A stretch of DNA of 16,605 bases from CAYURR01 sp964446745 (GTDB lineage Bacteria; Bacillota; Clostridia; Lachnospirales; WQUN01). The stretch is taken from positions 1-16,605 of the forward strand of contig CAYURR010000050.1 in assembly GCA_964446745.1 (NCBI GenBank), read 5' to 3'. Below the pieces are notes generated by a model that had not been told where the DNA came from, ran no database searches, and saw nothing but the letters and a program-made list of their open reading frames with translations. A program made the translations under genes and the position numbers. Shown here piece by piece: positions 1-7,420 of the stretch. Each line of letters begins with the position of its first letter. The stretch's first letter is position 1.

Positions 1-773
1 ACGACATACTCGCAAACGTACCTTATGTAGAGGGCTGCAACATGTGGTTTGATCATCATGTCAGTGAAACTGAACGCCTCGGCGCGATCGATTTCAAGGG
101 TGAAAGCCGTCTCGCACCGTCAGCCGCGCGTATCGTATACGAGTACTTCGGCGGTGACGAAAAGTTCCCACAGTTTAAAGAAATGATCCACTGCGTTGAC
201 ATGGTCGACTCGGGCGATCTGAGCGTTGAGGATATCATGAACCCGCAGGGTTGGATACTGTTGGGCTTTATCATGGATCCGCGCACAGGCCTCGGACGCT
301 TCCGCAATTTCCGCATCTCGAACTACGACCTGATGGCTCAGCTCATGGATCAGTGCCGTACGCTGACTATCGAGGAGATCCTCGCGACACCGGACGTCCA
401 AGAGCGCGTCGAGACCTACAGGATACAAGACGAACTGTTCAAGGAAATGGTCACAAAGTACACGCATACCGACGGCAATGTTATCGTTACGGATTTAAGA
501 GGCGTGACGACAATATATTCGGGCAATCGCTTTATGGTCTATTCGATGTTCCCGACTCAGAATATTTCACTGTGGATTGTTGACGGTCGCGCAAGGCTCA
601 ACTGTTCGATCGCAGTCGGCTACAGCATCATCAACCGCACCGCAAAGGTCAATGTCGGCAGCCTGTTACTCAAATACGGCGGCGGCGGTCATGAAAAGGT
701 CGGAACCTGTCAAGTACCCTACGACGATGCAGACAGATGCATAAAGGAAATTGTTAATGCCTGCAAGATATAA
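1..773 (+). CDS. DHH/DHHA1 phosphoesterase, 5' end outside window
   Basis: The reading frame is open from base 3 to the stop at 771-773 and has no start in the window, so the N-terminus is missing; 256 residues are visible. Near the left edge is WFDHHVSE, the Asp-His-His metal-binding motif of the DHH superfamily. Near the C-terminus is KYGGGGHEKVGTC, the glycine-rich substrate-binding motif of a DHHA1 domain. This order is that of NrnA/oligoribonuclease and exopolyphosphatase-like enzymes, manganese-dependent hydrolases of short oligonucleotides, cyclic-dinucleotide products or polyphosphate. The DHH motif normally lies about 80-110 residues in, so roughly that much is lost upstream. The first ATG in frame (42) is internal because it falls just before the DHH motif. 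The gene overlaps the start of glnA by 17 bp. The family is clear; the substrate cannot be told. Confidence 0.85.
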   Translation, partial: DILANVPYVEGCNMWFDHHVSETERLGAIDFKGESRLAPSAARIVYEYFGGDEKFPQFKEMIHCVDMVDSGDLSVEDIMNPQGWILLGFIMDPRTGLGRFRNFRISNYDLMAQLMDQCRTLTIEEILATPDVQERVETYRIQDELFKEMVTKYTHTDGNVIVTDLRGVTTIYSGNRFMVYSMFPTQNISLWIVDGRARLNCSIAVGYSIINRTAKVNVGSLLLKYGGGGHEKVGTCQVPYDDADRCIKEIVNACKI

Positions 774-2094
774 GGACGCGGCGGACATTAAGCGAGCCGT
801 CAACGAACTAAACATACAGTTTATCCGACTTCAATTTACGGACATCTTTGGTACGCTTAAAAATATTGCCATCACAGCCGACGAACTGGACAAGGCCCTG
901 AGCGGTAACATGATGTTTGACGGTTCATCGATAGAGGGATTTGTACGCATAGAGGAATCCGATATGTACCTATACCCGGATCCGTCTACATTTACCGTAT
1001 TACCTTGGTTTACCGACTATAAGATAGCAAGGCTTATATGTGACATATACAAGCCCATGGAGGGCTCTGACCCTATCGCATTTGCGGGTGATCCGCGGCG
1101 TGTGTTAAAGAACGCGATCGACGAAGCTGCCGATATGGGTTACGAGTTCTTTGTGGGCCCCGAATGCGAGTTCTTCCTGTTCCAGACCGACGAATACGGC
1201 GCACCTACTACGAATACCCATGATCAGGCCTCATATTTCGATCTTGCCCCCATCGATAACGGTGAAATTGCTCGTATCGATATGGTCAAGACCTTGATGG
1301 ATATGGGCTTTCAGATCGAGGCCGCTCATCATGAAAATGCACCGGGCCAGCATGAGATTGACTTCAAGTATTCGGATGCATTAAATGCGGTTGATAACAT
1401 CATGACCTTCAAGCTCGTCGTCAAGGTCATCGCAAAGAAATTTGGTCTCCACGCTACGTTTATGCCCAAACCGCTCGACGACGAATGCGGATCCGGCATG
1501 CATTGCAACATGTCGTTGTTTCGCAACGGGAAGAATGCGTTCTATGATCCGAACGGACAAAACGGTCTTTCGGAAGACGCTTATTTCTTCATGGGCGGCT
1601 TACTAAAGCACGCGAAGGCTATGACCGCGATCACCAATCCATCGATCAATTCATACAAGCGCTTGGTACCCGGTTACGAGGCACCCGTGTACATAACCTG
1701 GTCTACCGCAAACAGAAGCCCGTTGATCCGTGTGCCCGTCGCACGCGGCAACAGCACTCGCCTTGAACTGCGCCACCCGGACCCGTCTTGCAATCCGTAT
1801 CTTGCGTTGGCCGTTATGTTGCGCTGTGGTCTTGACGGCATTAAAAAAAGGATCAAACCTCCCGCACCCGTCGATAGAAACATCTATCATCTGACGGATC
1901 AGGAGATGACCCAAATAGGTATAGACAAACTCCCTGCGGATTTGAATGCCGCACTGGAGGCGTTACAATCGGATGAGTTAATCCTTTCGGCGCTCGGCGA
2001 TCATGTCGTCGAACACTACATCAAGGCAAAGCGCATCGAATGGATGGAATACATCCGCAAGGTACATCCTTGGGAGGTAAAGCGGTACATGTAA
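757..2094 (+). CDS. glnA: Type I-alpha glutamine synthetase
   Basis: This 445-residue enzyme makes glutamine from glutamate, ammonia and ATP in the cytosol. Visible landmarks are the FDGSSIEGF loop (54-62), metal ligands in GPECEFF (Glu136, Glu138), HHENAPGQHEID (Glu193, Glu200) and GSGMHCNMS (His249), the flap glutamate in VPGYEAP (Glu308), and RLELRHPDPS (Glu337, Arg339). The C-terminal part is short and goes straight from NIYHLTDQE to LPADL, with no beta-type insertion and no adenylylation-loop tyrosine. That fits the Gram-positive alpha form controlled by feedback inhibition and by regulator binding; Arg64 in FVRIEE corresponds to the feedback-related arginine known in Bacillus. I chose the ATG at 757 over a TTG at 751 because AAAGGA at 743-748 is well spaced for it. 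The start overlaps the upstream DHH gene by 17 bp, suggesting translational coupling. Confidence 0.96.
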   Translation: MPARYKDAADIKRAVNELNIQFIRLQFTDIFGTLKNIAITADELDKALSGNMMFDGSSIEGFVRIEESDMYLYPDPSTFTVLPWFTDYKIARLICDIYKPMEGSDPIAFAGDPRRVLKNAIDEAADMGYEFFVGPECEFFLFQTDEYGAPTTNTHDQASYFDLAPIDNGEIARIDMVKTLMDMGFQIEAAHHENAPGQHEIDFKYSDALNAVDNIMTFKLVVKVIAKKFGLHATFMPKPLDDECGSGMHCNMSLFRNGKNAFYDPNGQNGLSEDAYFFMGGLLKHAKAMTAITNPSINSYKRLVPGYEAPVYITWSTANRSPLIRVPVARGNSTRLELRHPDPSCNPYLALAVMLRCGLDGIKKRIKPPAPVDRNIYHLTDQEMTQIGIDKLPADLNAALEALQSDELILSALGDHVVEHYIKAKRIEWMEYIRKVHPWEVKRYM

Positions 2095-2106
2095 CGCAAG
2101 GACGTG

Positions 2107-2496
2107 TTATTCCTTACAATCCCCGCACACACCGTAGAGCATCAGGCTATAGCCTGTCACGGTGTGTTTTTTTTCGTGCATCGGAACCACATTTGTAAAT
2201 CCTTCTATATCCACATCCATTTCAATATCAAGCACGCGCCCGCATTTCGAGCAGAGCATGTGCTCGTGCCTGTCCATGCGCGCGTCGAAACGATCACTCT
2301 CGTTAGGTACGCTGATACGGCGTATCTTCTGTTCCTCGGCAAATCTATTCAGGTTGCGGTATACAGTACCAAGCGAGAGGTGCTCATTGTCCTCACGCGC
2401 ATATGCGTATACCTCGTCGGCCGTGGGATGCGTGCCGAGTGCAGCCACGGATGCCAATATGCACTTTTTCTGTCTGGTATTCTTCTCGACTGACAA
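2107..2496 (-). CDS. perR: PerR-type Fur-family repressor with TTG start
   Basis: This 129-residue Fur-family metalloregulator has a winged helix (about 10-60, with HPTADEVY and SLGTVYRNLNRF) and a dimerisation domain. Structural zinc cysteines are in MLCSKCG (Cys82, Cys85) and VCGDC (Cys124, Cys127). Aligned by eye with Bacillus PerR, all five regulatory-metal ligands are present: His23, Asp71, His77, His79 and Asp90. A peroxide-sensing PerR is therefore more likely than Fur or Zur. The start must be the TTG at 2496: an in-frame stop lies 24 bases upstream with no other start between, and GAGGAG sits 7 bases before the TTG. The N-terminus is about 14-17 residues shorter than usual, so much of the first helix is missing. 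It is the last gene of a five-gene run, starting 2 bases after the S1 gene's stop. Its targets are not visible here. Confidence 0.88.
   Translation of the reverse strand: MSVEKNTRQKKCILASVAALGTHPTADEVYAYAREDNEHLSLGTVYRNLNRFAEEQKIRRISVPNESDRFDARMDRHEHMLCSKCGRVLDIEMDVDIEGFTNVVPMHEKKHTVTGYSLMLYGVCGDCKE
2126..2174 (+). terminator. Rho-independent terminator of glnA, inside the perR-like gene
   Basis: ACACACCGT (2127-2135) pairs with ACGGTGTGT (2159-2167), enclosing a perfect 14-base palindrome, CAGGCTATAGCCTG (2143-2156), and eight T residues follow (2167-2174). It begins 32 bases after the glnA stop. The same bases encode the last part of the converging perR-like gene. Confidence 0.75.
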
Positions 2497-2498
2497 TG

Positions 2499-2912
2499 TT
2501 ATCTCCTCTTGTTCCTTTTACTGAGGCCCGCTTGCCTCTCGTTGGACGCGCGCAGCCAATCCTTTACCTTATCCTCAAATGTCAACGTATATTCTGTATT
2601 CTGACGAGGTCTATAATTATCTTCACTACGTTGCTCAGCTTCCGGTGCGTTTTCTTGTGTCTCTGTGATCGCGTCTTTTATAGACAGCGCTATCTTGCCT
2701 GTGCGCGGATCGTTCGTAAGCACCTTTACGGTTACCTCGTCACCTACACTCAGGAATTCCTCAACATTTTGAACATAGCTCTTTGAAACATGCGAAATAT
2801 GTACCAGGCCATGTGTATTGCCCGGCAACGATACGATCGCTCCGAACGGCTTTATTTTGATTACCTTGCCCGTGTATATCGAGCCTGCTTCTATCTGGAT
2901 ATTTTCCGACAT
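2499..2912 (-). CDS. S1-domain RNA-binding protein (YabR/CvfD-like)
   Basis: This is a 137-residue protein with one S1 OB-fold at about residues 8-80. The pattern GSIYTGKVIKIKPFGAIVSL, then HGLVHISHVS and VGDEVTVKVL, and finally KIALSIKD, is typical of the single-S1 proteins YabR and YugI/CvfD of Gram-positive bacteria, which bind RNA or ribosomes and affect stress and translation. The rest is a charged, Gln/Arg-rich tail, probably disordered, ending in SKRNKRR, which suits nucleic acid contact. The ATG start has AAGGAGG 7 bases upstream, the strongest ribosome binding site in this operon. It lies 16 bases after the histidine kinase gene and 2 bases before the perR-like gene, whose ribosome binding site lies within the last codons of this one. 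The domain is certain; the cellular role is inferred from relatives. Confidence 0.85.
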   Translation of the reverse strand: MSENIQIEAGSIYTGKVIKIKPFGAIVSLPGNTHGLVHISHVSKSYVQNVEEFLSVGDEVTVKVLTNDPRTGKIALSIKDAITETQENAPEAEQRSEDNYRPRQNTEYTLTFEDKVKDWLRASNERQAGLSKRNKRR

Positions 2913-2928
2913 AATATGCCTCCTTGAT

Positions 2929-4137
2929 TTATGGGTTTACTGCGGGTATGCAGACGGTAAAGGTTGTTTTGCCGTCTGTGCTTTGTACCTTCGCGGTGCC
3001 TCCTATATCGTCTATGATTACCTTGGCCATAGACAGGCCGAGCCCAAAACCGCCTTTGTGCTCCCGCGATTTATCCGATCGGTAAAACCTATCCCATATC
3101 TTGGGCAGGTCCTCGGGCGCTATGCCGTCACCGTCGTTCTGTATCGAAAGCCACGCGTTTCTCTGCTCTCTGTGAAGGTCTATTTTAACGCTATTGCCGC
3201 AGTATTTAATAGCATTGTCCGTAAATATCCCGACGAGTCGTTGTAACTGCTCTTGATCGCCCATTACATAAACACCGTCAGCGACCGTTAGCTCGCATGT
3301 TATCTTCTTTTCGTAGAACACCGCCTGCAGCGGCATCAAGGTCTTATTCACGATCTCACTGAGGTTGCATTTGGTCATTACGGGGGCATCATTTTCAGCC
3401 CTTGTGATATATAACAACTGGTTGATCAGACGTTTCATGCGCAATGCCTCGTCGCTGATATAACCAATCCAACGCGCCTGATCAGGGTTTGCACTCGACT
3501 GCAGTACCGAAATATTGGTCAATATCGTAGCAAGCGGCGTCTTGATCTCATGCGAGACATCGGCCAAAAACACGTTTTGCTTATGATAGCTCTGCTCGAT
3601 CGGACGTATCGAGCGGTCTGCAAAGTATTTACAGATAAAGAATATGGCTGTGAGCATCGGCAGTGCTATCCAGAGGAATATATAGAACATATTATTCAGT
3701 ATCTGGAACTCGCGCGATATGTCCAAGAACACATAGCGCTTGCCCTTTACAATATCAAACACCTTAAAGCGCCATACATTGCCCTTATAGATAACCGAGC
3801 CGTAGGTCCGATTCCTGAGCTTTGCGTTGACTAATAGCGCTTCGTAGAACTCCCTGTTCATCGGAAACGAGCTATTGATCGCTCCAATCTCTCCCTGCTC
3901 CGAGATATCTATCGTGATTAGCGGCGCAAAATTGAACGTTTGATCAGAGCTCGGCGCGTCCGAATTGCTCGATGCGAGCAGCTCTTGATAATTAAAGCCG
4001 CGGTCGAGGGTTTGCTGTGTGCGCATGTCGGAGCTTGTGTATAAAAACGCAAGCAGCACCGCATAGAACATCAGCAGCAGAAACGTAACCGTAGCCATCA
4101 GCAGCAACAGAAACCTGTTGCGCAGCCTTAGAAACAT
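2929..4137 (-). CDS. Membrane sensor histidine kinase
   Basis: This 402-residue sensor kinase should autophosphorylate and pass phosphate to the response regulator encoded just upstream. Transmembrane helices are at about 8-33 and 148-172, framing an extracytoplasmic sensor region of about 115 residues. A short linker (RSIRPIEQSYHKQ) stands where a HAMP domain usually is. Then come the H box FLADVSHEIKTPL (His196), the N box FTDNAIKYC (Asn308), G1 NDGDGI (334-339), the F box IWDRFYRSD (347-355) and G2 GGFGLGLSMAK (362-372). All catalytic motifs are intact. I chose the ATG at 4137 over a TTG at 4158 because GGAG lies 8 bases before it and it starts directly with the membrane helix. It begins 4 bases after the regulator's stop, so the two are probably co-translated. 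The signal sensed is unknown. Confidence 0.92.
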   Translation of the reverse strand: MFLRLRNRFLLLLMATVTFLLLMFYAVLLAFLYTSSDMRTQQTLDRGFNYQELLASSNSDAPSSDQTFNFAPLITIDISEQGEIGAINSSFPMNREFYEALLVNAKLRNRTYGSVIYKGNVWRFKVFDIVKGKRYVFLDISREFQILNNMFYIFLWIALPMLTAIFFICKYFADRSIRPIEQSYHKQNVFLADVSHEIKTPLATILTNISVLQSSANPDQARWIGYISDEALRMKRLINQLLYITRAENDAPVMTKCNLSEIVNKTLMPLQAVFYEKKITCELTVADGVYVMGDQEQLQRLVGIFTDNAIKYCGNSVKIDLHREQRNAWLSIQNDGDGIAPEDLPKIWDRFYRSDKSREHKGGFGLGLSMAKVIIDDIGGTAKVQSTDGKTTFTVCIPAVNP

Positions 4138-4141
4138 CGAT

Positions 4142-4849
4142 TCAACTCCAGTCCACAACCGAGCTGTGCGACGATAGGAGCTTGTACCCCACGCCGCGAA
4201 TATGACGTATTGAGGTATCGGATTTTATATACTCAAACTTTTTATTTAGAAATCCTACATAAGCGCTGAGACCCTCGGGCGTGGCATCACCCTCGCCGTC
4301 CCATACCGAGTCCAATATCACCGCATCCGGCAACACGGTTGTCTCGTTTCTGAGAAAAAACGCCAACAGGTCGCATTCCTTTTTTGTCAATCCGATCTCA
4401 TCGATGCTATTGGTGTTGCACAGCATAGCCGCGTCTGTTTTGAGTGTGATGTCAGAAAAACACAGGCTGTCCGTATGTGCCGCAGCATTATCAATGCGGC
4501 GCGAAACGGCACGTATACGCGCGAGTAGCTCGTCAGTGTTAAACGGCTTTGGCAGATAATCGTCCGCACCGTAATCAAGCCCCATGACCCTATCGCTCAC
4601 ATCGTTTCGGGCGGTCAATAGTATCACAGGCGTTGTTGTATCAGATTTACGAAGCTTCTTTAATATCTCAAGCCCCGATAGTTTAGGGAGCATGATATCT
4701 AATAATATTACATCAAACAGACCAGACATGGCCGCATGCAGACCTTCCTTGCCGTCATGCACACACTCCACCGTATATCCGTTATTTCGCAGTATCTGAG
4801 ACAGCGCATCGGACAGATGCACCTCATCCTCTACGAGCAAAATCTTCAT
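4142..4849 (-). CDS. OmpR/PhoB-family response regulator
   Basis: This 235-residue response regulator has an N-terminal receiver domain (1-118) with the acidic pocket VEDE, phosphoacceptor Asp51 in LLDIMLPKLSG, Thr79 in LLTAR and Lys101 in LPKPF. A C-terminal winged helix (about 128-226) shows LTKKECDLLAFFLRN and IRHIRGVGYKL. It is a DNA-binding regulator partnered with the kinase encoded immediately downstream. The ATG start has an AAAGGGG sequence about 10 bases upstream. It follows the cNMP-binding gene by 19 bases with no terminator between, so it is probably cotranscribed with it. The short C-terminal extension (SSHSSVVDWS) lies beyond the usual end and arises where the reading frame runs up to the kinase start. 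Target genes cannot be inferred. Confidence 0.94.
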   Translation of the reverse strand: MKILLVEDEVHLSDALSQILRNNGYTVECVHDGKEGLHAAMSGLFDVILLDIMLPKLSGLEILKKLRKSDTTTPVILLTARNDVSDRVMGLDYGADDYLPKPFNTDELLARIRAVSRRIDNAAAHTDSLCFSDITLKTDAAMLCNTNSIDEIGLTKKECDLLAFFLRNETTVLPDAVILDSVWDGEGDATPEGLSAYVGFLNKKFEYIKSDTSIRHIRGVGYKLLSSHSSVVDWS

Positions 4850-4868
4850 TCGCTTTTCCCCTTTAATA

Positions 4869-5993
4869 TTACCCCTTTGCCCTCATGTCCTGTATTTCAT
4901 CCTCAGCGAGCTTTTTATATACGGGGCTGCCTGCCTTTACACTGCGTACGATATTGTAGAAACGCATAGCCTCATTGAGCTTTCCGAGCATTACACACAG
5001 ATGCCCGAGTATCATGCATATCCCCTGCTCCGTGTCGGGCTTGAGTCCGGAGGATTCAAGATAGAGACTTTGATAGCTTTCAAATGCCTTCTCGGCTGCA
5101 TACAACTCCATCTTTTCATCACCGAGATCCCCATATATCCATGTCAGGTTCATCCAGAGCTTTGATGTCAGTTGCTTCTGATTTACAAAGCTCGGTGCGC
5201 ATTGCAACGCGATATAGTAAGCCGCCAACACATAATTATAATCGTACACATCGAAATTGAGCGTAATGTCTCTTCTGACACCCGAGAGCACATCTTCGAT
5301 GCCCCTGTCCCTGAAAATCTGCGGCTTTGAAAAATACTCGTACATCGTCGCAAAATAGCAGTGAGGACACACGGCAATATCAAACAGGATCGGCTCAAAG
5401 CCCTCAAAATATCGACGCATGTCACCGCCGATAGGCTTTGCGGACTTAAGCTTTGACTCGACGGGCTGCTTGATCATAATCTCCTTGCCGCACGCCAGGC
5501 AGTTGCGTTTGACCTCGAACGTAAAATTCATATATTCATCCGGCACTAAGCCCGGATAATCTCCATGGCCGGCGGGGAATATGGCACTGACGGAGTTCTT
5601 TGCTTTATTCAAAGCGTTCATATACGCATCGTTGGTTTTCACGATGCGGTTCGCCATCATCTCGCATATGGAGAATATCAGTTCGGGGTGCTTGGAGCTC
5701 AGTTCAAGAAAATTAATTTTGTTTATCGCCAGTACAGCAGCGTCTACTATAGGCACTACCGTTGCCGAGCGCGGCATCTTAGCGAATAGGCTCATCTCTC
5801 CGAACATGTTTCCGGGTTCGATGGTGGATACGGTCACTTGATTGGTCTGGCCGTAGTTTTTAACCACATTCAGCTTGCCCGACAAAAGAACATACATCTC
5901 TGTATTGGACGTATCATTTTCCTTTACTATGGGCATACCAGCTGCAAAATGCTTGATGTTCGACAGGTTCATCAAAAGCTTCAGATCCAACAT
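4869..5993 (-). CDS. cNMP-binding domain fused to DUF2225
   Basis: This 374-residue protein has no visible membrane segment or DNA-binding motif. Residues 1-125 form a CRP-like cyclic-nucleotide-binding domain; the phosphate-binding cassette FGEMSLFAKMPRSATVV keeps the Glu66 and Arg75-Ser76 that contact the ligand in classical members, so nucleotide binding is plausible. Residues 155-370 match DUF2225, with paired metal-type motifs CLAC (165-168) and CPHC (209-212) and a helical, TPR-like C-terminus (about 250-360). A CRP/FNR helix-turn-helix is absent, so this is not a direct transcription factor; nucleotide-gated control of the DUF2225 part is my inference. The ATG start has only a weak upstream GGG. 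It heads the five-gene minus-strand run and is divergent from glyA. Confidence 0.82.
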   Translation of the reverse strand: MLDLKLLMNLSNIKHFAAGMPIVKENDTSNTEMYVLLSGKLNVVKNYGQTNQVTVSTIEPGNMFGEMSLFAKMPRSATVVPIVDAAVLAINKINFLELSSKHPELIFSICEMMANRIVKTNDAYMNALNKAKNSVSAIFPAGHGDYPGLVPDEYMNFTFEVKRNCLACGKEIMIKQPVESKLKSAKPIGGDMRRYFEGFEPILFDIAVCPHCYFATMYEYFSKPQIFRDRGIEDVLSGVRRDITLNFDVYDYNYVLAAYYIALQCAPSFVNQKQLTSKLWMNLTWIYGDLGDEKMELYAAEKAFESYQSLYLESSGLKPDTEQGICMILGHLCVMLGKLNEAMRFYNIVRSVKAGSPVYKKLAEDEIQDMRAKG

Positions 5994-6056
5994 AAATACA
6001 CCGACCCTTTATTATTTCATTATGGGAATCATATGGAATGATTTATTCATAAGTTG

Positions 6057-6085
6057 TTGCATTTTAATTTTGGATAGAGTATAAC
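6057..6085 (+). promoter_or_regulatory. Candidate promoter of glyA
   Basis: TTGCAT (6057-6062), a 17-base spacer and TATAAC (6080-6085) predict a start near 6092 and a leader of about 83 bases before the glyA ATG. The -10 is good and the -35 poor. I see no riboswitch-like fold in the leader. Confidence 0.38.
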
Positions 6086-6107
6086 ATATCAAATACGGCT
6101 ACTGCAA
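6078..6107 (-). promoter_or_regulatory. Candidate promoter of the five-gene minus-strand operon
   Basis: Read on the minus strand, TTGCAG (6107-6102) lies 18 bases before TATACT (6083-6078), which places transcription start about 80 bases before the cNMP-binding gene. The -10 box matches the sigma-A consensus at five of six positions; the -35 is weak. It shares bases with the divergent glyA candidate promoter. Confidence 0.35.
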
Positions 6108-6174
6108 TTGAATCCAATAAAAATTCCTATGAAAAACCATTGGAAACGAGCCATAAAAAAGTGAGGTGTTTGGA

Positions 6175-7404
6175 ATGGATGTTTTTGAAACGGTAATGCG
6201 TGTCGACCCCGAGATCGCGCAGGCGATGAAATTAGAGGCAGACAGGCAGAACAGGAAGATCGAGCTGATAGCATCCGAGAACTTTGTATCCGACGCGGTG
6301 ATGGCCGCTATGGGCTCCGTGCTCACAAACAAATACGCAGAGGGCTACCCGGCCAAGCGTTATTACGGTGGCTGCGAGGCCGTCGACGTAGTCGAAAGCC
6401 TCTGTATCGAGCGCGCAAAGAAGCTCTTCGGGGCTGAGCATGCGAATGTGCAACCGCATTCGGGCTCTCAGGCAAACATGGCCGTTTATACAGCGTTTCT
6501 TCAGCCCGGCGACACGATCCTCGGCATGAGCCTCGCACACGGCGGTCATCTGACCCATGGCTCGCCCGTCAATTTTTCGGGCAAGCTATACAATATCATC
6601 CCGTACGGTGTCCAAAAGGAAACCGGCTATATCGATTACGACGAGCTTGAAGCCCTTGCAAAGGAGCACAAGCCCAAGATGATCGTAGCGGGCGCGAGCG
6701 CATACCCACGCGTGATCAATTTCGTAACCCTCTCCGCGATCGCACAAAAGTACGGTGCGTACCTGATGGTAGACATGGCCCATATCGCGGGTCTCATCGC
6801 AACCGGTCATCACCCGAGCCCCGTACCGTATTCGGATTTCGTGACCTCCACAACACATAAAACCCTGCGCGGCCCACGCGGCGGTCTCATCCTCTGCAAG
6901 CAGGAGCACGCACAGGCTATCGACAAATCCATCTTCCCGGGAATACAAGGTGGCCCTCTCATGCACATCATCGCTGCTAAAGCTGTCGCATTCCACGAGG
7001 CATTACAGGATGACTTTGTACAATACTCCGAACAGGTCATCAAAAACGCGAAGGCCCTTTCAGAAGCACTAATGAACCTCGGATTTGACCTAGTATCGGG
7101 CGGCACGGATAACCATCTGATGCTCGTAGATTTGACAAAGACCGGCGTTACCGGCAAGGTCGCCGAGAAGCGTTTAGACACGATCGGCGTTACTTGTAAT
7201 AAGAACGCTGTGCCATTCGACACGCAGAGCCCGTTCATCACATCCGGTATCCGCTTGGGTACGCCTGCGGTGACCACAAAGGGCATGAAAGAGGACGAGA
7301 TGAAGGAAATCGCCGAGATCATACATATGGTGGTTTTAGATTATGAGAACAAAAAAGAAGCCGCCAAAGAGCGCAGCGCGGCCCTGGCGGCGAGGTTCCA
7401 CTAA
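6175..7404 (+). CDS. glyA: Serine hydroxymethyltransferase
   Basis: This 409-residue PLP enzyme interconverts serine and glycine with tetrahydrofolate, feeding the one-carbon pool. It contains the N-terminal IELIASENFVS motif (29-39), the substrate-site segment EGYPAKRYYGGCE (56-68), HSGSQANMAVY (95-105), the PLP-associated VDMAHIAGL (199-207) and the Schiff-base lysine in TSTTHKTLRGPRGG (Lys229). Length and motifs are those of a normal bacterial GlyA with nothing missing. I chose the ATG at 6175 rather than the GTG at 6166: GAGGTG at 6163-6168 is a ribosome binding site 6 bases before the ATG, and the GTG is part of it. The gene converges on lexA with a 16-base gap, and its 3' end also encodes a lexA terminator on the opposite strand. 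Confidence 0.97.
   Translation: MDVFETVMRVDPEIAQAMKLEADRQNRKIELIASENFVSDAVMAAMGSVLTNKYAEGYPAKRYYGGCEAVDVVESLCIERAKKLFGAEHANVQPHSGSQANMAVYTAFLQPGDTILGMSLAHGGHLTHGSPVNFSGKLYNIIPYGVQKETGYIDYDELEALAKEHKPKMIVAGASAYPRVINFVTLSAIAQKYGAYLMVDMAHIAGLIATGHHPSPVPYSDFVTSTTHKTLRGPRGGLILCKQEHAQAIDKSIFPGIQGGPLMHIIAAKAVAFHEALQDDFVQYSEQVIKNAKALSEALMNLGFDLVSGGTDNHLMLVDLTKTGVTGKVAEKRLDTIGVTCNKNAVPFDTQSPFITSGIRLGTPAVTTKGMKEDEMKEIAEIIHMVVLDYENKKEAAKERSAALAARFH
7351..7391 (-). terminator. Probable lexA terminator, inside the 3' end of glyA
   Basis: On the minus strand GCCGCCA (7391-7385) and TGGCGGC (7366-7360) form a 7-bp GC-rich stem around an 18-base loop, followed by TTCTTTTTT (7359-7351). It begins 30 bases beyond the lexA stop. 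The bases also encode the Lys/Ala-rich C-terminus of GlyA, so chance codon use is an alternative. Confidence 0.55.
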
Positions 7405-7420
7405 TTCTTGAAAATATAGC

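Noticed and set aside
2104..2786. Plus-strand frames of over 120 codons opposite the perR-like and S1 genes
   Set aside because: They mirror genes with clear family motifs and show no recognisable protein features or ribosome binding sites.
6086..6174. Glycine or other riboswitch in the glyA leader
   Set aside because: The leader is short and AT-rich with no conserved aptamer core that I can recognise.
6232..7322. Minus-strand frames of up to 170 codons opposite glyA
   Set aside because: Shadow frames of a strongly coding GC-rich gene; no motifs.
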